From assembly GCF_002374315.1 (NCBI RefSeq), contig NZ_NWUX01000016.1, forward strand, positions 38,392 to 102,391: 64,000 bases of DNA, written 5' to 3'. Within the stretch, counting starts at the first letter, position 1. The number at the start of each line of letters is the position of its first letter. Under the pieces are notes generated by a model. It did no database searches, was not told the origin of the DNA, and saw only the letters and a list, made by a program, of their open reading frames with translations. The position numbers and the translations under genes are program-made. Positions 7,866 through 16,300 of this stretch are shown in pieces. This stretch comes from Vreelandella nigrificans (GTDB lineage Bacteria > Pseudomonadota > Gammaproteobacteria > Pseudomonadales > Halomonadaceae).

Positions 7866-9077
7866 TCAAAAAACTGTATCAGCAGGTTGGACCTCGATGC
7901 GACGACGTACCAGTAGCCAGTGGCTTACCAGGGCGAGTAGCCCCATCAGGCCGATGGTCAAGGCCATGGTGCGCGAGCTGCCGTCGTGGAATTGTCCTAC
8001 TAACCCACCTACCACAGCGGCAATCGTCATCTGCAGGAAACCAAACAGTGAAGAGGCGGCACCTGCACACTGAGGGTTAGGGGCGAGTGCGCCAGCCATT
8101 GTTTGGGGCATTAAAATACCTACCCCTAGCATGAAGACTATATGGGGCCCCACCACTGCCCAGGGCTGATGGATACCGGCAGTAGCCAGGCCAGCCATGA
8201 CGACACCACCTGCCGCGCAGACCGTAGCGCCCAACGTAATGAGGCGGTCGCGACCCAGCCGGTGGCTGTATCGGCCGCTGATCAGCGTCCCAACGAAGAA
8301 ACCCGCTACGATCAGAGTGAACAGTACGCCATAAAGAGTAGGTGCTACGCCCATGTACTCGATGAGTACGAAGGATGAGCCTGAAAGGTACGCGAATAGC
8401 CCGGAAAAAGCGGCAGCATTCACCAAGGTATAGCCCATAAAGGCACGCTGGCTTAGCAGTAGCCGAAAGTTTGCCAGTACCCTCCCAGGATGAATTGATT
8501 GCCGTCGCTCCTTCGGCAGCGGTTCGGGCAGCAAATACACTAGCACAGCGAGCATCGCCGCTGCGTAGAGTGCAAGCAACACGAATACAGACTCCCAACC
8601 AAAAAATAGCAGTAAGCCCGCTCCCGCAACGGGGGCCAGGGCAGGGGCGAGCGCCATGGTGCTCGCCATGTAAGCAAGAATCCGCCCAGCCTCGATGGGA
8701 CCATGGATGTCACGCACCGCTGCCCGCGCTAACACTGGGCCAGCAGCACCACCGAAGGCTTGTAGAAAACGGCCTACTAACAACCACTCGACGCTGGGTG
8801 CCAGGGTGCAGAGTATGCTGGCAGCGAGAAACAGTATCAGGCCAGCAATCATCACTGGGCGTCGGCCAAACCGGTCAGAGACTGGGCCACACAGCAGTTG
8901 GGCCAGTGCGAACCCGGCCATATAGAGGCTAAGGGTTAGCTGTATCTGATCTGGGCCAGTATTTAGCGCCTCTGCCATCGCCGGCATGGCTGGCAAGTAC
9001 ATATCGGTAGCCAGAGGGCCAAGCGCTGTTAATGCGGCTAGGGCCACGACAGTGGCGGTAGAAGACAGCTTCAGCAC
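7866..9077 (-). CDS. Bcr/CflA-family MFS multidrug efflux transporter
   Basis: Inner-membrane proton-driven exporter, 403 aa with about 12 hydrophobic segments. Bcr/CflA hallmarks are ALGPLATDMYLPAMPAM in the first helix and loop motif A GPVSDRFGRRPV near residue 75. The start chosen is GTG at 9077 because AAGGAG lies six bases before it and the protein then begins directly with the family's short N-terminus. An ATG at 9110 would add 11 residues without a comparable ribosome site. The substrate is unknown; members export drugs such as sulphonamides or small metabolites. It lies between the oxidoreductase and the homogentisate operon without evident functional coupling. Confidence 0.88.
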   Translation of the reverse strand: MLKLSSTATVVALAALTALGPLATDMYLPAMPAMAEALNTGPDQIQLTLSLYMAGFALAQLLCGPVSDRFGRRPVMIAGLILFLAASILCTLAPSVEWLLVGRFLQAFGGAAGPVLARAAVRDIHGPIEAGRILAYMASTMALAPALAPVAGAGLLLFFGWESVFVLLALYAAAMLAVLVYLLPEPLPKERRQSIHPGRVLANFRLLLSQRAFMGYTLVNAAAFSGLFAYLSGSSFVLIEYMGVAPTLYGVLFTLIVAGFFVGTLISGRYSHRLGRDRLITLGATVCAAGGVVMAGLATAGIHQPWAVVGPHIVFMLGVGILMPQTMAGALAPNPQCAGAASSLFGFLQMTIAAVVGGLVGQFHDGSSRTMALTIGLMGLLALVSHWLLVRRRIEVQPADTVF

Positions 9078-9207
9078 CCTTAGCTCCTTATCGTTGGATC
9101 GGCGGCCCACCCCAAGACAAGCGTCACGAAAATGGTGCGTCCACGTACACGAGGCGGGCGCTTTACCAAGTGGAAAGGCGCCCGCAAATTAGCCTGCTTA
9201 TTATATC

Positions 9208-9852
9208 TTAGCTGGCGTCGGGTTGCGCCTCCGGTGCTGCTTTCTCAAAGGCTGGCAGCGCCCGGCAATTGGCAACGATACGCTGGATCGTCGGATACGC
9301 CGACAAATCACACTCAAAGCGCTCCGCGTTGTATACCTGGGGGACTAAGCATATATCTGCCAATGTTGGTGTGTTGCCATGACAAAAATCGCCGCTGCTG
9401 GGGTCAGCAGAGAGCGTCGCTTCCAGGGCTGCGAAGCCCTCGGTAATCCAGTGGCGATACCACGCTAACTTAGCCGCCTCATCCACCCCCAGCTCTCTGA
9501 CGAGATACTTGAGTACCCGCAGGTTATTGAGTGGATGAATCTCGCAAGCGACCGACTGAGCAAGCGCACGAACTCTTGCGCGCGCTAACGCGTTAACCGG
9601 TAGCAGCGCGGGCTCGGGGTGTACCTCGTCGAGATACTCACAGATCGCCAGCGACTGGTTAACCACTGAGCTATCGTCCAGCACCAGACTGGGCACCATC
9701 CCCTGAGGATTGCGCGTCAGGTGCTCGCCACCACGCTGCTCACCTTTCACCAAATTGACCGGGACTTGGTCGTAGTCCAGGCCTTTCAGGTTTAAGGCGA
9801 TCCGCACCCGGTAAGCAGCCGATGAGCGGAAATAGCCATAAAGCGTCGTCAT
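9208..9852 (-). CDS. maiA: Maleylacetoacetate isomerase (zeta-class GST)
   Basis: A 214-aa cytoplasmic enzyme that isomerises maleylacetoacetate to fumarylacetoacetate with glutathione. The zeta-class motif is present as FRSSAAYRVRIAL at residues 8-20, where the usual SSCS is SSAA. The glutathione-binding NPQGMVPSLVLDD and the C-terminal helical domain ending in the TIQRI region follow. It is the last gene of the homogentisate operon, 11 bp after fahA, with GAGG just before the ATG. Loss of the motif cysteine is tolerated in some zeta enzymes. Function is well supported by its neighbours. Confidence 0.93.
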   Translation of the reverse strand: MTTLYGYFRSSAAYRVRIALNLKGLDYDQVPVNLVKGEQRGGEHLTRNPQGMVPSLVLDDSSVVNQSLAICEYLDEVHPEPALLPVNALARARVRALAQSVACEIHPLNNLRVLKYLVRELGVDEAAKLAWYRHWITEGFAALEATLSADPSSGDFCHGNTPTLADICLVPQVYNAERFECDLSAYPTIQRIVANCRALPAFEKAAPEAQPDAS

Positions 9853-9863
9853 TTAACCTCCCT

Positions 9864-10883
9864 CTATTTGGGCTGGTACTTCACTACTTGTTGGTCGATG
9901 GTGCCAAAGATGTTGTTGCCATCGCGGTCGAACATTTCGATACGTACCCGGTCACCAAAGCGCATAAAGGGGGTTTTTACTGTGCCGTGAAGGATCTGTT
10001 CCACCATCCGTACTTCAGCCAAACAACTATAGCCTACGCCACCGTCAACGACAGGCTTCCCAGGGCCACCATCGGGGTCCGGGTTGGAGACAGTACCTGA
10101 GCCAATAACAGCGCCCGCGCCGAGATAACGCGTCTTAGCTGCATGGGCTACCAATTGTGGGAAGCTGAAAATCATATCTGGGCCAGCTTCTGGCTCGCCA
10201 AACTTCTCGCCATTTAGGTGCACGGTCAGCGGCAGGTGAACCTTGCCATCCTGCCAGGCATCGCCCAGCTCATCTGGGGTAACCGCGATGGGGGAGAAAG
10301 AAGAGGCGGGTTTGGCTTGGAAAAAGCCGAAGCCCTTAGCGAGCTCGCCGGGAATAAGGCCGCGCAGGCTGACATCGTTGACCAGCATTACCAGTTTAAT
10401 ATGCTTAGCGGCTTGTTCTGGGGACACTGCCATCGGCACATCATCGGTGATTACGGCGATTTCACCTTCAAAATCGATGCCATGCTCTTCACTCACCGCC
10501 TCGATATCTTCGGTGGGTGCCAGGAAGCAGTCGCCACCGCCCTGATACATAAGCGGGTCGGTCCAGAACGTCTCGGGCATCTCGGCATTGCGTGCCTGAC
10601 GCACCAGTTTGACATGGTTCAGATAGGCGGAGCCGTCAGCCCACTGATAGGCCCGTGGTAACGGAGAGTGCAGTGCACTCTGGTCCAGTGCAAAAGCACC
10701 TTCCGCATCACCGCTATTCAGTTGTGCATAGCGCTCTTCCAGCTTAGGGCTAACGGCATCCCACTGCTCGATGGCACTCTGCAGTGTGGGGGCGATATCA
10801 ACAGCGCTAACTGCGCGGCTAAGATCACGGGAAACAATGATAAGTTCTCCATCGCGGCCCTGCTTAAGTGTTGCAAGTTTCAT
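9864..10883 (-). CDS. fahA: Fumarylacetoacetase
   Basis: A 339-aa hydrolase that splits fumarylacetoacetate into fumarate and acetoacetate, the last step of homogentisate degradation. It has the FAH fold with the metal-binding acidic motif FEGEIAVITDDVPM near residue 137, and conserved LVMLVNDVSLR and GSGTVSNPD segments. The length fits the bacterial short form (about 330 aa). It lies 58 bp downstream of hmgA, with a hairpin in that gap, and 11 bp before maiA. Confidence 0.95.
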   Translation of the reverse strand: MKLATLKQGRDGELIIVSRDLSRAVSAVDIAPTLQSAIEQWDAVSPKLEERYAQLNSGDAEGAFALDQSALHSPLPRAYQWADGSAYLNHVKLVRQARNAEMPETFWTDPLMYQGGGDCFLAPTEDIEAVSEEHGIDFEGEIAVITDDVPMAVSPEQAAKHIKLVMLVNDVSLRGLIPGELAKGFGFFQAKPASSFSPIAVTPDELGDAWQDGKVHLPLTVHLNGEKFGEPEAGPDMIFSFPQLVAHAAKTRYLGAGAVIGSGTVSNPDPDGGPGKPVVDGGVGYSCLAEVRMVEQILHGTVKTPFMRFGDRVRIEMFDRDGNNIFGTIDQQVVKYQPK

Positions 10884-10907
10884 GGTGATTTAATCCTTGT
10901 CGTCAAG

Positions 10908-10927
10908 GTGGGGCACGGTAGCCCCAC
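10908..10927 (-). other. Intercistronic hairpin between hmgA and fahA
   Basis: A 7-bp G+C-rich stem (GTGGGGC at 10908-10914 and GCCCCAC at 10921-10927) with a 6-base loop and no T-run after it on the transcribed strand. It may protect or balance the message; the role is inferred. Confidence 0.4.
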
Positions 10928-10941
10928 AAGAAAAAATAGCG

Positions 10942-12249
10942 TTAGGGCTTGCTTGGATCGAAGTGCGAACGCAGCGTCGACCAAACATCCACATAGTCAC
11001 GTTGGCGGAAGTCAGCCTCCAGAGCAGCAGGCGTTGGATGGAAGCAGTAGCGGCTTTCAAACATAAAGGCCAGGGTAGCCCCTAGGAACTGGGGCTTCAG
11101 CTCAGCGTTGGAAGCTTTCTCAAATGTCTCTGCATCCGGGCCATGGGGGGACATTGAATTATGTAGGCTGGCGCCGCCAGGGGTGAAACCTTCCGCCTTG
11201 GCATCGTACTCGCCATGAATAAGCCCCATAAACTCGCTCATCAGGTTGCGATGGAACCAGGGCGGCCTGAAGGTATTCTCGGCCACCATCCAGCGCGGCG
11301 GGAAGATGACAAAATCAAGATTGGCCATTCCCGGCGTATCGGAGGGCGACGTTAATACGGTAAAGATTGACGGGTCTGGGTGGTCGAAGCTAACCGTATT
11401 GATGGTGTTAAAATTAGCGAGGTTATATTTATACGGCGCACAGTTGCCGTGCCAAGCCACCACATCTAACGGTGAATGGTTGAGCTTTGTTTCCCAGAAA
11501 CGACCTGAGAACTTAGCCACTAAGCGGTAGTCGCCTTCTAGGTCTTCATAGGCTGCCACAGGGCTTTGGAAGTCACGCGGGTTTGCTAAACCGTTAGACC
11601 CTATGGGGCCGAGGCCTGGCAGCTCTAAAGGACTACCGTAGTTCTCGCAAATATACCCCCGTGCAGCCTCTACACCTTGAGCTTTACGCACTTGGAATTT
11701 AACGCCACGTGGGATGACAGCAATTTCACCGTTGTCGACCTCAATGTCGCCAAACTCCGTGCGTAGACGAATAGCGCCCAGTTGAGGAACGAAAAGCAGT
11801 TCTCCATCGGCATTGTAAAAAAACCGCTCTGTCATGTCCTTGTTAAAGGTGTAGACATGCACGCCCGTGCCCGCTTGAGTACCTGCATCCCCGTTCACGG
11901 CAATGGTAAATAAACCATCAATAAAATCAGTCGGTTCATTGGGTATTGAAACTGGGTCCCAACGCATTTGATTGGGGTCCGCCGCTGGTTTATCTAATGG
12001 AGCGGTGTGTACGTTGTGATTCTCTAGTGGCTGATACGCGCTCTGAACGACAGAGGGGCGAATGCGGTAAAGCCAGCTACGGAAATTTTGATGGCGTGGT
12101 GCTGTAAATGCTGAGCCAGTGAGTTGCTCTGCATATAACCCGTAAGCGCATTTCTGAGGTGAGTTTTGCCCAATTGGCAATGCACCAGGAAGCGCTTCGG
12201 TTGAAAAGTGATTATGAAAACCGTTCTGATATTTCAATTGTTCAGTCAT
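10942..12249 (-). CDS. hmgA: Homogentisate 1,2-dioxygenase
   Basis: A 435-aa non-haem iron dioxygenase that opens the ring of homogentisate to maleylacetoacetate. Highly conserved segments include [19 protein letters not shown] at the N-terminus, [20 protein letters not shown], and [19 protein letters not shown], whose His and Glu residues supply iron ligands, followed by the conserved SPHGPD. Full length for the family. It is co-directional with the upstream hydroxylase pair and the downstream fahA and maiA genes. Confidence 0.97.
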   Translation of the reverse strand: MTEQLKYQNGFHNHFSTEALPGALPIGQNSPQKCAYGLYAEQLTGSAFTAPRHQNFRSWLYRIRPSVVQSAYQPLENHNVHTAPLDKPAADPNQMRWDPVSIPNEPTDFIDGLFTIAVNGDAGTQAGTGVHVYTFNKDMTERFFYNADGELLFVPQLGAIRLRTEFGDIEVDNGEIAVIPRGVKFQVRKAQGVEAARGYICENYGSPLELPGLGPIGSNGLANPRDFQSPVAAYEDLEGDYRLVAKFSGRFWETKLNHSPLDVVAWHGNCAPYKYNLANFNTINTVSFDHPDPSIFTVLTSPSDTPGMANLDFVIFPPRWMVAENTFRPPWFHRNLMSEFMGLIHGEYDAKAEGFTPGGASLHNSMSPHGPDAETFEKASNAELKPQFLGATLAFMFESRYCFHPTPAALEADFRQRDYVDVWSTLRSHFDPSKP

Positions 12250-12295
12250 TGTTAAGCCCTGCTTTATTTGAACGTATATTAATAAATGATGGTGG

Positions 12296-12496
12296 TTACT
12301 TATCGCCCACTAACCCAGCATGGGAAATTGCTTCTTCAAGCACCGATTGTTCGCCAATGTGGTTAGCAAGTAACAGGATCAGGCGGGCATTAATGCGTTC
12401 GCTCTCGGCTTCGCTTCGATCTCGATGCAGCGACGTTAGCGCAGCGTAAAAGGCGTCCGGATCAGTGAAGTTCGGATTCAGTTCAAGCCTTGGCAT
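12296..12496 (-). CDS. Small protein of the hydroxylase pair (DUF2783-like; candidate MhaB-type coupling protein)
   Basis: A 66-aa soluble protein starting [17 protein letters not shown], helical and acidic, with no cysteine. The ATG at 12496 overlaps the end of the flavin hydroxylase gene by 14 bp, and AGGAAAG lies just before it. A longer in-frame start at 12535 lies inside the hydroxylase and is less likely. In Pseudomonas putida U, 3-hydroxyphenylacetate 6-hydroxylase is reported as a flavoprotein (MhaA) plus a small coupling protein (MhaB) encoded beside the hmg genes. The size, position and overlap match that pair. The family name DUF2783 is from memory and the functional link is inference. 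Confidence 0.7.
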   Translation of the reverse strand: MPRLELNPNFTDPDAFYAALTSLHRDRSEAESERINARLILLLANHIGEQSVLEEAISHAGLVGDK

Positions 12497-14228
12497 GACA
12501 GCTTTCCTGGAAGGTAGGGTCAACGGTGCCCGCAAGATGAACGCCCAGCGCGCGGTCTAACGCGTCGTCAACCTTGCGGGCAGTGATGGCGTGCCAGCGG
12601 GCAGCAATATGCTGATCAGGGCGAATAAGGTACCCGGCACCCGCCGTCAGGCCGTATCGTTGCGCCACTAGCCCCTCAATATCGTCCACGACGGTCGTGC
12701 GTGGCTGGGTGCCCAGAGCAGCAGACGTTGGGCCAATGATTACGGCACGCAAATCCTTGTGTCGGCTTAATAGCTCACTTAGCGCCTCTGCAAGCACCTC
12801 GGCACTAGATCCGTCGCTGCGGCCGTCGAGCAGCAGTACAAAACCGTCGCCAAATTGGTTGAGTAACCAAGCGCGCTCACAAGTACCCTTATCACTGCCC
12901 AAGCGGATGGGGGCGTCTTTGGCAGGGCTGCCAGGGCGTAATTCGTTCGGGCCACCATCAATATCGGGTGTATTAAGTGGCGAGTTGTCATAGCGGCACG
13001 GCATGGAAAGGCGGCCACTGTTGACCAAACTACGGGCGAAAGCATGCTTCTCAGCCAGCTCCAGTGTCACATCTCGAAACACTTGGCTGATATGGCTCTT
13101 CGGGGTAATAAAGTCAGTGGCGCGGGTAGAGTTAAGGAGGTTTTCTGCCGCGCCATGCTGGCGCTCAGTGTTGTAGGTGGACAAAAGTGTTGTTGGCGCC
13201 TGCTGTTTGAGAACGCGAGCAAGCTTCCACACTAAGTTATCCACACCCTGTAGGGCACCGTTGGCCCCTCTGGCACCAAAGGGGGATACCTGATGCGCCG
13301 CATCGCCCATAAATATCACGCTGTTATGAATAAAATTATCCATCTTGCGGCAGCGGAAGGTGTAGACACTGGCCCACTCAAGTTCAAACTCCACGTCTTC
13401 GCCAAGCATTGCCTGAACACGTGGGCGAATGTTCTCCTCTTTCTTCTCTTCTTCCGGGTCAGCATCCCAGCCTAACTGAAAATCGATACGCCACACATTG
13501 TCTGGCTCTTTGTGCAGCAGCACTGACTGGTTAGGGTGAAAGGGTGGGTCAAACCAGAACCAGCGCTCTGTTGGGAAGTCAGCCTTCATCACTACATCAG
13601 CAATCAGGAAGCGATCCTGAAATACCTGGCCTTTGCACTCTAGGCCCAGCATGTCGCGGATTCGGCTGTTGGCACCATCCGAGACGAGGAGATAGTCGCA
13701 GGTCAGCTGATAATCACCATCCTGAGTAGAGACTTTGATGGAGGTGCTGTCAGGCTGAGCATCGACATCGATGACCTTGTGCTTCCAACGAAGATCAATT
13801 TGCTCAGCAAAGTCGTGAGCGCGGTTGACCAGGAACTCTTCAAAGTAATACTGCTGCAAGTTAATAAAGGCAGGAATGCGGTGGCCGTCTTCTGGCAGCA
13901 GGTTAAAGTCGTAGACCTCGCGATCCTGAAAGAAGACGCGGCCGTGCTGCCAAGTGACGCCTTTTTCGAGCATCGGCTCAACGCACCCCAGGCGGTCTAC
14001 GATTTCCAGCGAACGTTTAGCAAAGCACAGCGCCCGCGATCCAACGCTAACGGTGTTGTTATCGTCCAGAACAATCGAATGAATGCCTTGCTGAGCCAAA
14101 TCGATGGCGGCGGCGAGGCCGCTAGGTCCGGCACCAACAATCACCACCGGGTAATGGCGGGCGTCTTGAACATCGAGTTCAGACGGGCGTCGGTAAGGAT
14201 AGACAGGATTTTTATAGGTTGTTGGCAT
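12483..14228 (-). CDS. FAD-dependent aromatic hydroxylase (MhaA/MhpA-like), probable 3-hydroxyphenylacetate 6-hydroxylase
   Basis: A 581-aa class A flavoprotein monooxygenase. The Rossmann FAD motif VVIVGAGPSGLAAAIDLAQ lies near residue 28, and the second FAD motif VIFMGDAAHQVSPFGARGANG near 305; a C-terminal thioredoxin-like domain follows (GDGFVLLLDG). Size and layout fit MhpA-type hydroxylases. Position directly upstream of a small overlapping gene and hmgA suggests that it makes homogentisate from 3-hydroxyphenylacetate, as MhaAB does in Pseudomonas putida U. Other 3-hydroxyaryl acids remain possible. GGAG precedes the ATG by six bases. Confidence 0.82.
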   Translation of the reverse strand: MPTTYKNPVYPYRRPSELDVQDARHYPVVIVGAGPSGLAAAIDLAQQGIHSIVLDDNNTVSVGSRALCFAKRSLEIVDRLGCVEPMLEKGVTWQHGRVFFQDREVYDFNLLPEDGHRIPAFINLQQYYFEEFLVNRAHDFAEQIDLRWKHKVIDVDAQPDSTSIKVSTQDGDYQLTCDYLLVSDGANSRIRDMLGLECKGQVFQDRFLIADVVMKADFPTERWFWFDPPFHPNQSVLLHKEPDNVWRIDFQLGWDADPEEEKKEENIRPRVQAMLGEDVEFELEWASVYTFRCRKMDNFIHNSVIFMGDAAHQVSPFGARGANGALQGVDNLVWKLARVLKQQAPTTLLSTYNTERQHGAAENLLNSTRATDFITPKSHISQVFRDVTLELAEKHAFARSLVNSGRLSMPCRYDNSPLNTPDIDGGPNELRPGSPAKDAPIRLGSDKGTCERAWLLNQFGDGFVLLLDGRSDGSSAEVLAEALSELLSRHKDLRAVIIGPTSAALGTQPRTTVVDDIEGLVAQRYGLTAGAGYLIRPDQHIAARWHAITARKVDDALDRALGVHLAGTVDPTFQESCHAKA

Positions 14229-14246
14229 CTATTGCTCCCCTACAGC

Positions 14247-14267
14247 GTCGGGTGCTTTACACCCGAC
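14247..14267 (-). other. Intercistronic hairpin between the MBL-fold gene and the hydroxylase gene
   Basis: An 8-bp stem (GTCGGGTG at 14247-14254 with CACCCGAC at 14260-14267) and a 5-base loop. There is no U-run on the transcribed minus strand, so it is more likely a message-stability element than a terminator. Confidence 0.4.
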
Positions 14268-14303
14268 AGCTGGGCATGATCAGTGGGTGGCGCTGGTAAG
14301 CAC

Positions 14304-15272
14304 TTACTGATTTCCGACGACGTCCTGCAGCGAGTGCCACATGGCGGTGTCGCGCTCTGCCGTCCAGATACGGGGGTCCGGATATTCGCCGCCAGCCTCG
14401 TCGTAGCAGCGAGTAATGTCGAAGGGGACGCAGTGGTCAAAGATTACCCAGTGGCCATACTTAGGCTTAAGTAGCGCGTAGGTCTCGGCGTAGCACTCGG
14501 AGAGAGATTTGCCTGCCGCCTTACCTGCTTTAACGCTTCCATACATATCGTTCAAGAAGTCGCGGGTACCCTGGATGGCTTCCTGGCACTGTTCGGCAGT
14601 TTGCAGAGCATCTCCACGGCCGGGTACCAGCTTTTGGGGTTGCATGGCCTGTAGGCGATCCAGTGTGGAAGGCCAGTTCTCATGGTAGGCGTCACCGGTG
14701 TAAGGGGTGGCGCCATACTCAACGAGGTCACCGGAAAACATCACTTTTTCCTTAGGTAACCAGACAATGGTGTCGCCCTTGGTGTGACCGCGACCAAGAT
14801 GGATGATCTGCACCTCACGCTCACCCATGAACACGGTTAATTTTTCTTGGAAGACAATGTTGGGCCAGGTCAATCCTGGGACAGAGTCCACTCCCTTAAA
14901 CAGGCGAGGAAAGCGCCCAACCTCAGATTCATAATCTTGCTGACCACGTTCAACAATCAAGTCATAGGTGTTCTGGCTAGCGTAGATATTCTCCGCATCG
15001 TACGCGGAAGCCCCTAAAACACGCACGGCATGGTAGTGAGACATCACTACATGCTTAATCGGTAGGTCAGTTACCTCGCGGATACGGCGGATAACGTCCT
15101 GGGCCATGATGGGGGTCGCTTGGGTGTCGATGACCATCACACTGTCATCACCGATCACAATGCCGGTATTGGGATCACCTTCAGCAGTGTAAGCATAGAG
15201 CCCCTCTGCCAGCTTGGTGAAACTGATCTGCTTCTCTTCGGTATCGGCATGGGATGCGAATTTCTTGCTCAT
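14304..15272 (-). CDS. MBL-fold protein with a half-lost metal site, first gene of the homogentisate operon
   Basis: A 322-aa metallo-beta-lactamase-fold protein without a signal peptide. The usual HxHxDH motif reads H79-Y-H81-A-V83-R84, so both site-2 ligands Asp and His are replaced. H163 (HLGRGHTKGD) and D182 (FSGDLVEYG) remain. The usual PGHG histidine is Arg219 (VPGRGD). All three exclusive site-2 ligands are therefore gone while the three site-1 histidines remain, so at most one metal is expected. It lies 75 bp upstream of the hydroxylase gene and is probably the first cistron. GGAG precedes the ATG by five bases. Its reaction is unknown; an esterase or lactonase step on an aryl-acid intermediate, or a binding role, would be guesses. 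Confidence 0.82.
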   Translation of the reverse strand: MSKKFASHADTEEKQISFTKLAEGLYAYTAEGDPNTGIVIGDDSVMVIDTQATPIMAQDVIRRIREVTDLPIKHVVMSHYHAVRVLGASAYDAENIYASQNTYDLIVERGQQDYESEVGRFPRLFKGVDSVPGLTWPNIVFQEKLTVFMGEREVQIIHLGRGHTKGDTIVWLPKEKVMFSGDLVEYGATPYTGDAYHENWPSTLDRLQAMQPQKLVPGRGDALQTAEQCQEAIQGTRDFLNDMYGSVKAGKAAGKSLSECYAETYALLKPKYGHWVIFDHCVPFDITRCYDEAGGEYPDPRIWTAERDTAMWHSLQDVVGNQ

Positions 15273-15320
15273 GGTATCTCCGTTGCTAACAGGTGATTAG
15301 ATTGTTATATGTTAGGAGGA

Positions 15321-15338
15321 TAGTTTCTAGTGAAACTA
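15321..15338. promoter_or_regulatory. Palindromic operator candidate TAGTTTC-N4-GAAACTA
   Basis: Perfect 7-bp arms with a 4-base spacer, 49 bp upstream of the start codon of the first homogentisate-operon gene and facing the divergent MarR gene. This is the expected place for a MarR operator. Related palindromes lie at 2210 and 3502. Confidence 0.55.
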
Positions 15339-15574
15339 AATGTCCAGTGCTTCATCGATTTGTCAGCCTGTCTTTTGCATGAAATTAACAATAATCCTCA
15401 GTAAATCAGATTATTATTGCAAGATGATACCTAAGTATAAGAAGCGAAATAGTCAAATTAGTTGCAAGAGAGATTATCTATCGGCACTGTTTTGCCTTAT
15501 CTTTAGCGTGGATAACCTAACGCTGATGACACCACTGTGTGGTGAAGGCGAGTAAGCGGTAAGTCGGTTTATAC

Positions 15575-15679
15575 GAAACAGCGTTATTGGAAACAGCGTT
15601 GTTGCGAACAGTGTTGTTGCGAACAGTGTTGTTGCGAAAAGTATTATTCGAAACAGTGTTATTCGAAACAGTGTTATTG
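15575..15679. repeat. 15-bp tandem repeat, seven units, upstream of marR
   Basis: Seven exact-length 15-bp units of the type GAAACAGTGTTATTG, varying at a few positions, occupy 105 bp. They end about 130 bp before the marR start codon. The unit length is a multiple of three, so an open frame runs through it by chance. Confidence 0.9.
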
Positions 15680-15811
15680 GATGGAGCTAAGAGGACTCTC
15701 TTCCTCGGGGTGATCAGTGTGATAGGCGCGTTGCTGGTGCCCATATTCCCAGCTATCGTGCTGATCTTTGTCACCACCACCCCTGAAAACGGTGGCTCTA
15801 GGAGAAACACA

Positions 15812-16300
15812 ATGACGATGGATAAAGTAGAAAGTGATACGCCTCTGGAGTCTTCGGCCAGGGCAGAGTTGGATCTCAACCAGTTTTTACCCTATCAGCT
15901 TAACCGTTTAGCTGATCGCATCAGCCAGGCGTTAGAGAAGCTATATGCCGAGTCTTATGAGCTCAACATCGCCCAGTGGCGCGTGCTTGCGTGGTTAAGC
16001 CACTGTGATGATTTAACCGCTAAGAAGGTATGTGCCTACACCAATATGGATAAGGCACGCGTGTCTCGGGCTATTCAGTCGCTGGAAGAACGTGGACTGA
16101 TAAGCCGCACACCATCCCAGCAAGACCAGCGGCTTCATGACTTACAGCTCACAGATGCAGGGCAAGCGCTACTTAATAAACTAGTGCCCGAAGCTCAGGC
16201 TTGGGAAGCCGGTCTGGTGTCGACCCTAAACGTTGGTGAATATCGTGACTTGCTCAATACCATGCGCAAGCTTGAGCGGCAGCTGGAGAGAATTGGCTAA
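15812..16300 (+). CDS. MarR-family transcriptional regulator
   Basis: A 162-aa winged-helix regulator. The DNA-binding core is YELNIAQWRVLAWLSH, the recognition helix MDKARVSRAIQSLEERGLI, and the wing SQQDQRLHDLQLTDAG. The start at 15812 (MTMDKVESDTP) follows AGGAG at 15800-15804. An upstream in-frame start at 15587 would only translate the tandem repeat and a hydrophobic stretch. It is divergent from the homogentisate operon, with a perfect palindrome between them, so it most likely controls that operon in response to an aromatic acid. Confidence 0.92.
   Translation: MTMDKVESDTPLESSARAELDLNQFLPYQLNRLADRISQALEKLYAESYELNIAQWRVLAWLSHCDDLTAKKVCAYTNMDKARVSRAIQSLEERGLISRTPSQQDQRLHDLQLTDAGQALLNKLVPEAQAWEAGLVSTLNVGEYRDLLNTMRKLERQLERIG

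Larger units (their letters stand above)
15273..15811. other. Divergent promoter region between the homogentisate operon and marR
   Basis: A 539-bp gap without a convincing gene. It holds the perfect palindrome at 15321-15338, a weaker relative near 15459 (TAGTTGC...GAGATTA), a seven-unit 15-bp tandem repeat at 15575-15679, and a hydrophobic-coding stretch in frame with marR that looks incidental because a strong ribosome site lies at 15800. Confidence 0.6.

Noticed and set aside
15575..15679. CRISPR array
   Set aside because: Units of 15 bp follow one another without spacers, and no cas genes are present; the same applies to the array at 57690.
15587..15811. N-terminal extension of the MarR protein (repeated TVLLR/ETVLF and a hydrophobic stretch)
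   Set aside because: It is the translation of a 15-bp tandem repeat; AGGAG at 15800 with ATG at 15812 gives a normal MarR protein.
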